A stretch of DNA of 64,000 nt from Chromatiaceae bacterium. Its GTDB lineage: Bacteria; Pseudomonadota; Gammaproteobacteria; Chromatiales; Chromatiaceae. The notes beneath the pieces are model-generated. The model did not search any database and was not told where the DNA came from. It worked only from the letters and a program-made list of their open reading frames with translations. This document shows, piece by piece, positions 63,714 to 64,000 of the stretch. The position numbers were made by a program, and so were the translations under genes. The stretch covers positions 849,501 through 913,500 of the forward strand of contig JADKCI010000004.1 of the NCBI GenBank assembly GCA_016714645.1, given 5' to 3'. Positions within the stretch are counted from its first letter, which is position 1. Every line of letters begins with the position of its first letter.

Positions 63714-64000
63714 TCACGGGGACAGCTTGCTTGACGACCCACTCAGGTGGTGCCGCAGGCTCGGCCAGCGGCTGGGCTCCCTCAAGTTGACAAAGAACGT
63801 CTCATTCCCCTCCTTAATCCGCTCTCCCCGCACCGCGACGCTCACCGTCCGCACTAATTGGCCGGCCGGTAAGGTCAGCACGCCGCTGGTGGCGGTGTAA
63901 TCACTGCCAGCCTGAGCCGTGCCATTGGCGGTGGCGTACCTGACCGTCACGGCGCCGCTACTGGCGGGCGTCAGGCTGACCTTGAACAGCGCATTCTGGG
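63714..64000 (-). CDS. Calx-beta domain protein, C-terminal end, cut by window edge
   Basis: About 95 residues are visible. VTVRYATANGTAQAGSDYTA and SGVLTLPAGQLVRTVSVAV are the Calx-beta strands, ending NETFFVNL. After that the last ~22 residues (REPSRWPSLRHHLSG) are not Calx-beta-like; the expected closing strand is missing. A frameshift or truncation at ~63780 is likely. Such repeats occur in large exported adhesins and enzymes. Confidence 0.75.
   Translation of the reverse strand, partial: QNALFKVSLTPASSGAVTVRYATANGTAQAGSDYTATSGVLTLPAGQLVRTVSVAVRGERIKEGNETFFVNLREPSRWPSLRHHLSGSSSKLSP

Noticed and set aside
63416..63734. Two small overlapping open frames (77 and 87 codons) on opposite strands
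   Set aside because: No ribosome site, no family features, and they cover the MITE-like repeat.

Overview
The window looks like the chromosome of a GC-rich gammaproteobacterium, probably of the purple sulfur (Chromatiales) type. Visible support is the housekeeping order mutL-miaA-hfq-hflX-hflK-hflC, a complete ccmABCDEFGHI cluster, a V/A-type ATPase next to a Complex I/Mrp-like operon, and a DsrE-family protein. The family-level guess is inference, because no rRNA or photosynthesis gene lies in the window.

Layout. 1-11.9 kb (+) is the right part of a type 1 BREX phage-defence locus: brxC tail, a decayed second copy of the brxC/pglX junction carrying VapBC scars, pglX, a UPF0175/DUF3368 toxin-antitoxin pair, pglZ, an MntA/HepT pair and brxL. 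11.9-20.8 kb (-) is a nine-gene V/A-type ATPase operon. 21.0-32.5 kb (-) is a tightly overlapping 13-gene operon for a Complex I-related membrane complex with Mrp antiporter subunits, ending in a ferritin-like gene. 32.7-37.2 kb (+) carries small sulfur- or metal-related proteins, a peroxiredoxin, a hydrolase and a secreted repeat protein. 37.3-39.2 kb holds an internally deleted ISL3-family element against a broken type III methyltransferase gene. 39.2-42.3 kb (-) is a 2-oxoacid:ferredoxin oxidoreductase (KorAB-like) plus a second ferritin-like gene. 42.5-50.0 kb (+) is mutL-miaA-hfq-hflX-hflK-hflC, and 50.2-52.8 kb (+) an ABC importer of the NMT1/THI5 type. 52.9-60.3 kb (-) is the cytochrome c maturation operon, followed by pdxH, a flippase, an XRE regulator and the end of a Calx-beta protein.

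The most interesting system is the 21.5-32.5 kb complex. Its gene order matches what I recall of the archaeal sulfane-sulfur reductase MBS/MBX (A-B-C-D-F-G-H-H'-M-J-K-L-N). Its NuoB-like subunit keeps only three of the four cluster cysteines, and its NuoD-like subunit lacks the C-terminal CxxC of [NiFe] hydrogenases. Two features look specific to this operon: both antiporter subunits are fused in one 1082-residue protein, and the NuoI-like ferredoxin subunit is fused to a GltD/NfnB-like flavoprotein that should bind NAD(P)H. With the KorAB-like ferredoxin reducer and the V/A ATPase nearby, the region reads as a ferredoxin/NAD(P)H-linked, ion-pumping bioenergetic island. That joint role is inference.

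The BREX locus is the second focus. It shows decay of a duplicated methyltransferase gene, an AT-rich patch in the probable target-recognition part of PglX, two toxin-antitoxin modules wedged between core genes, and heptanucleotide repeats running straight into start codons.
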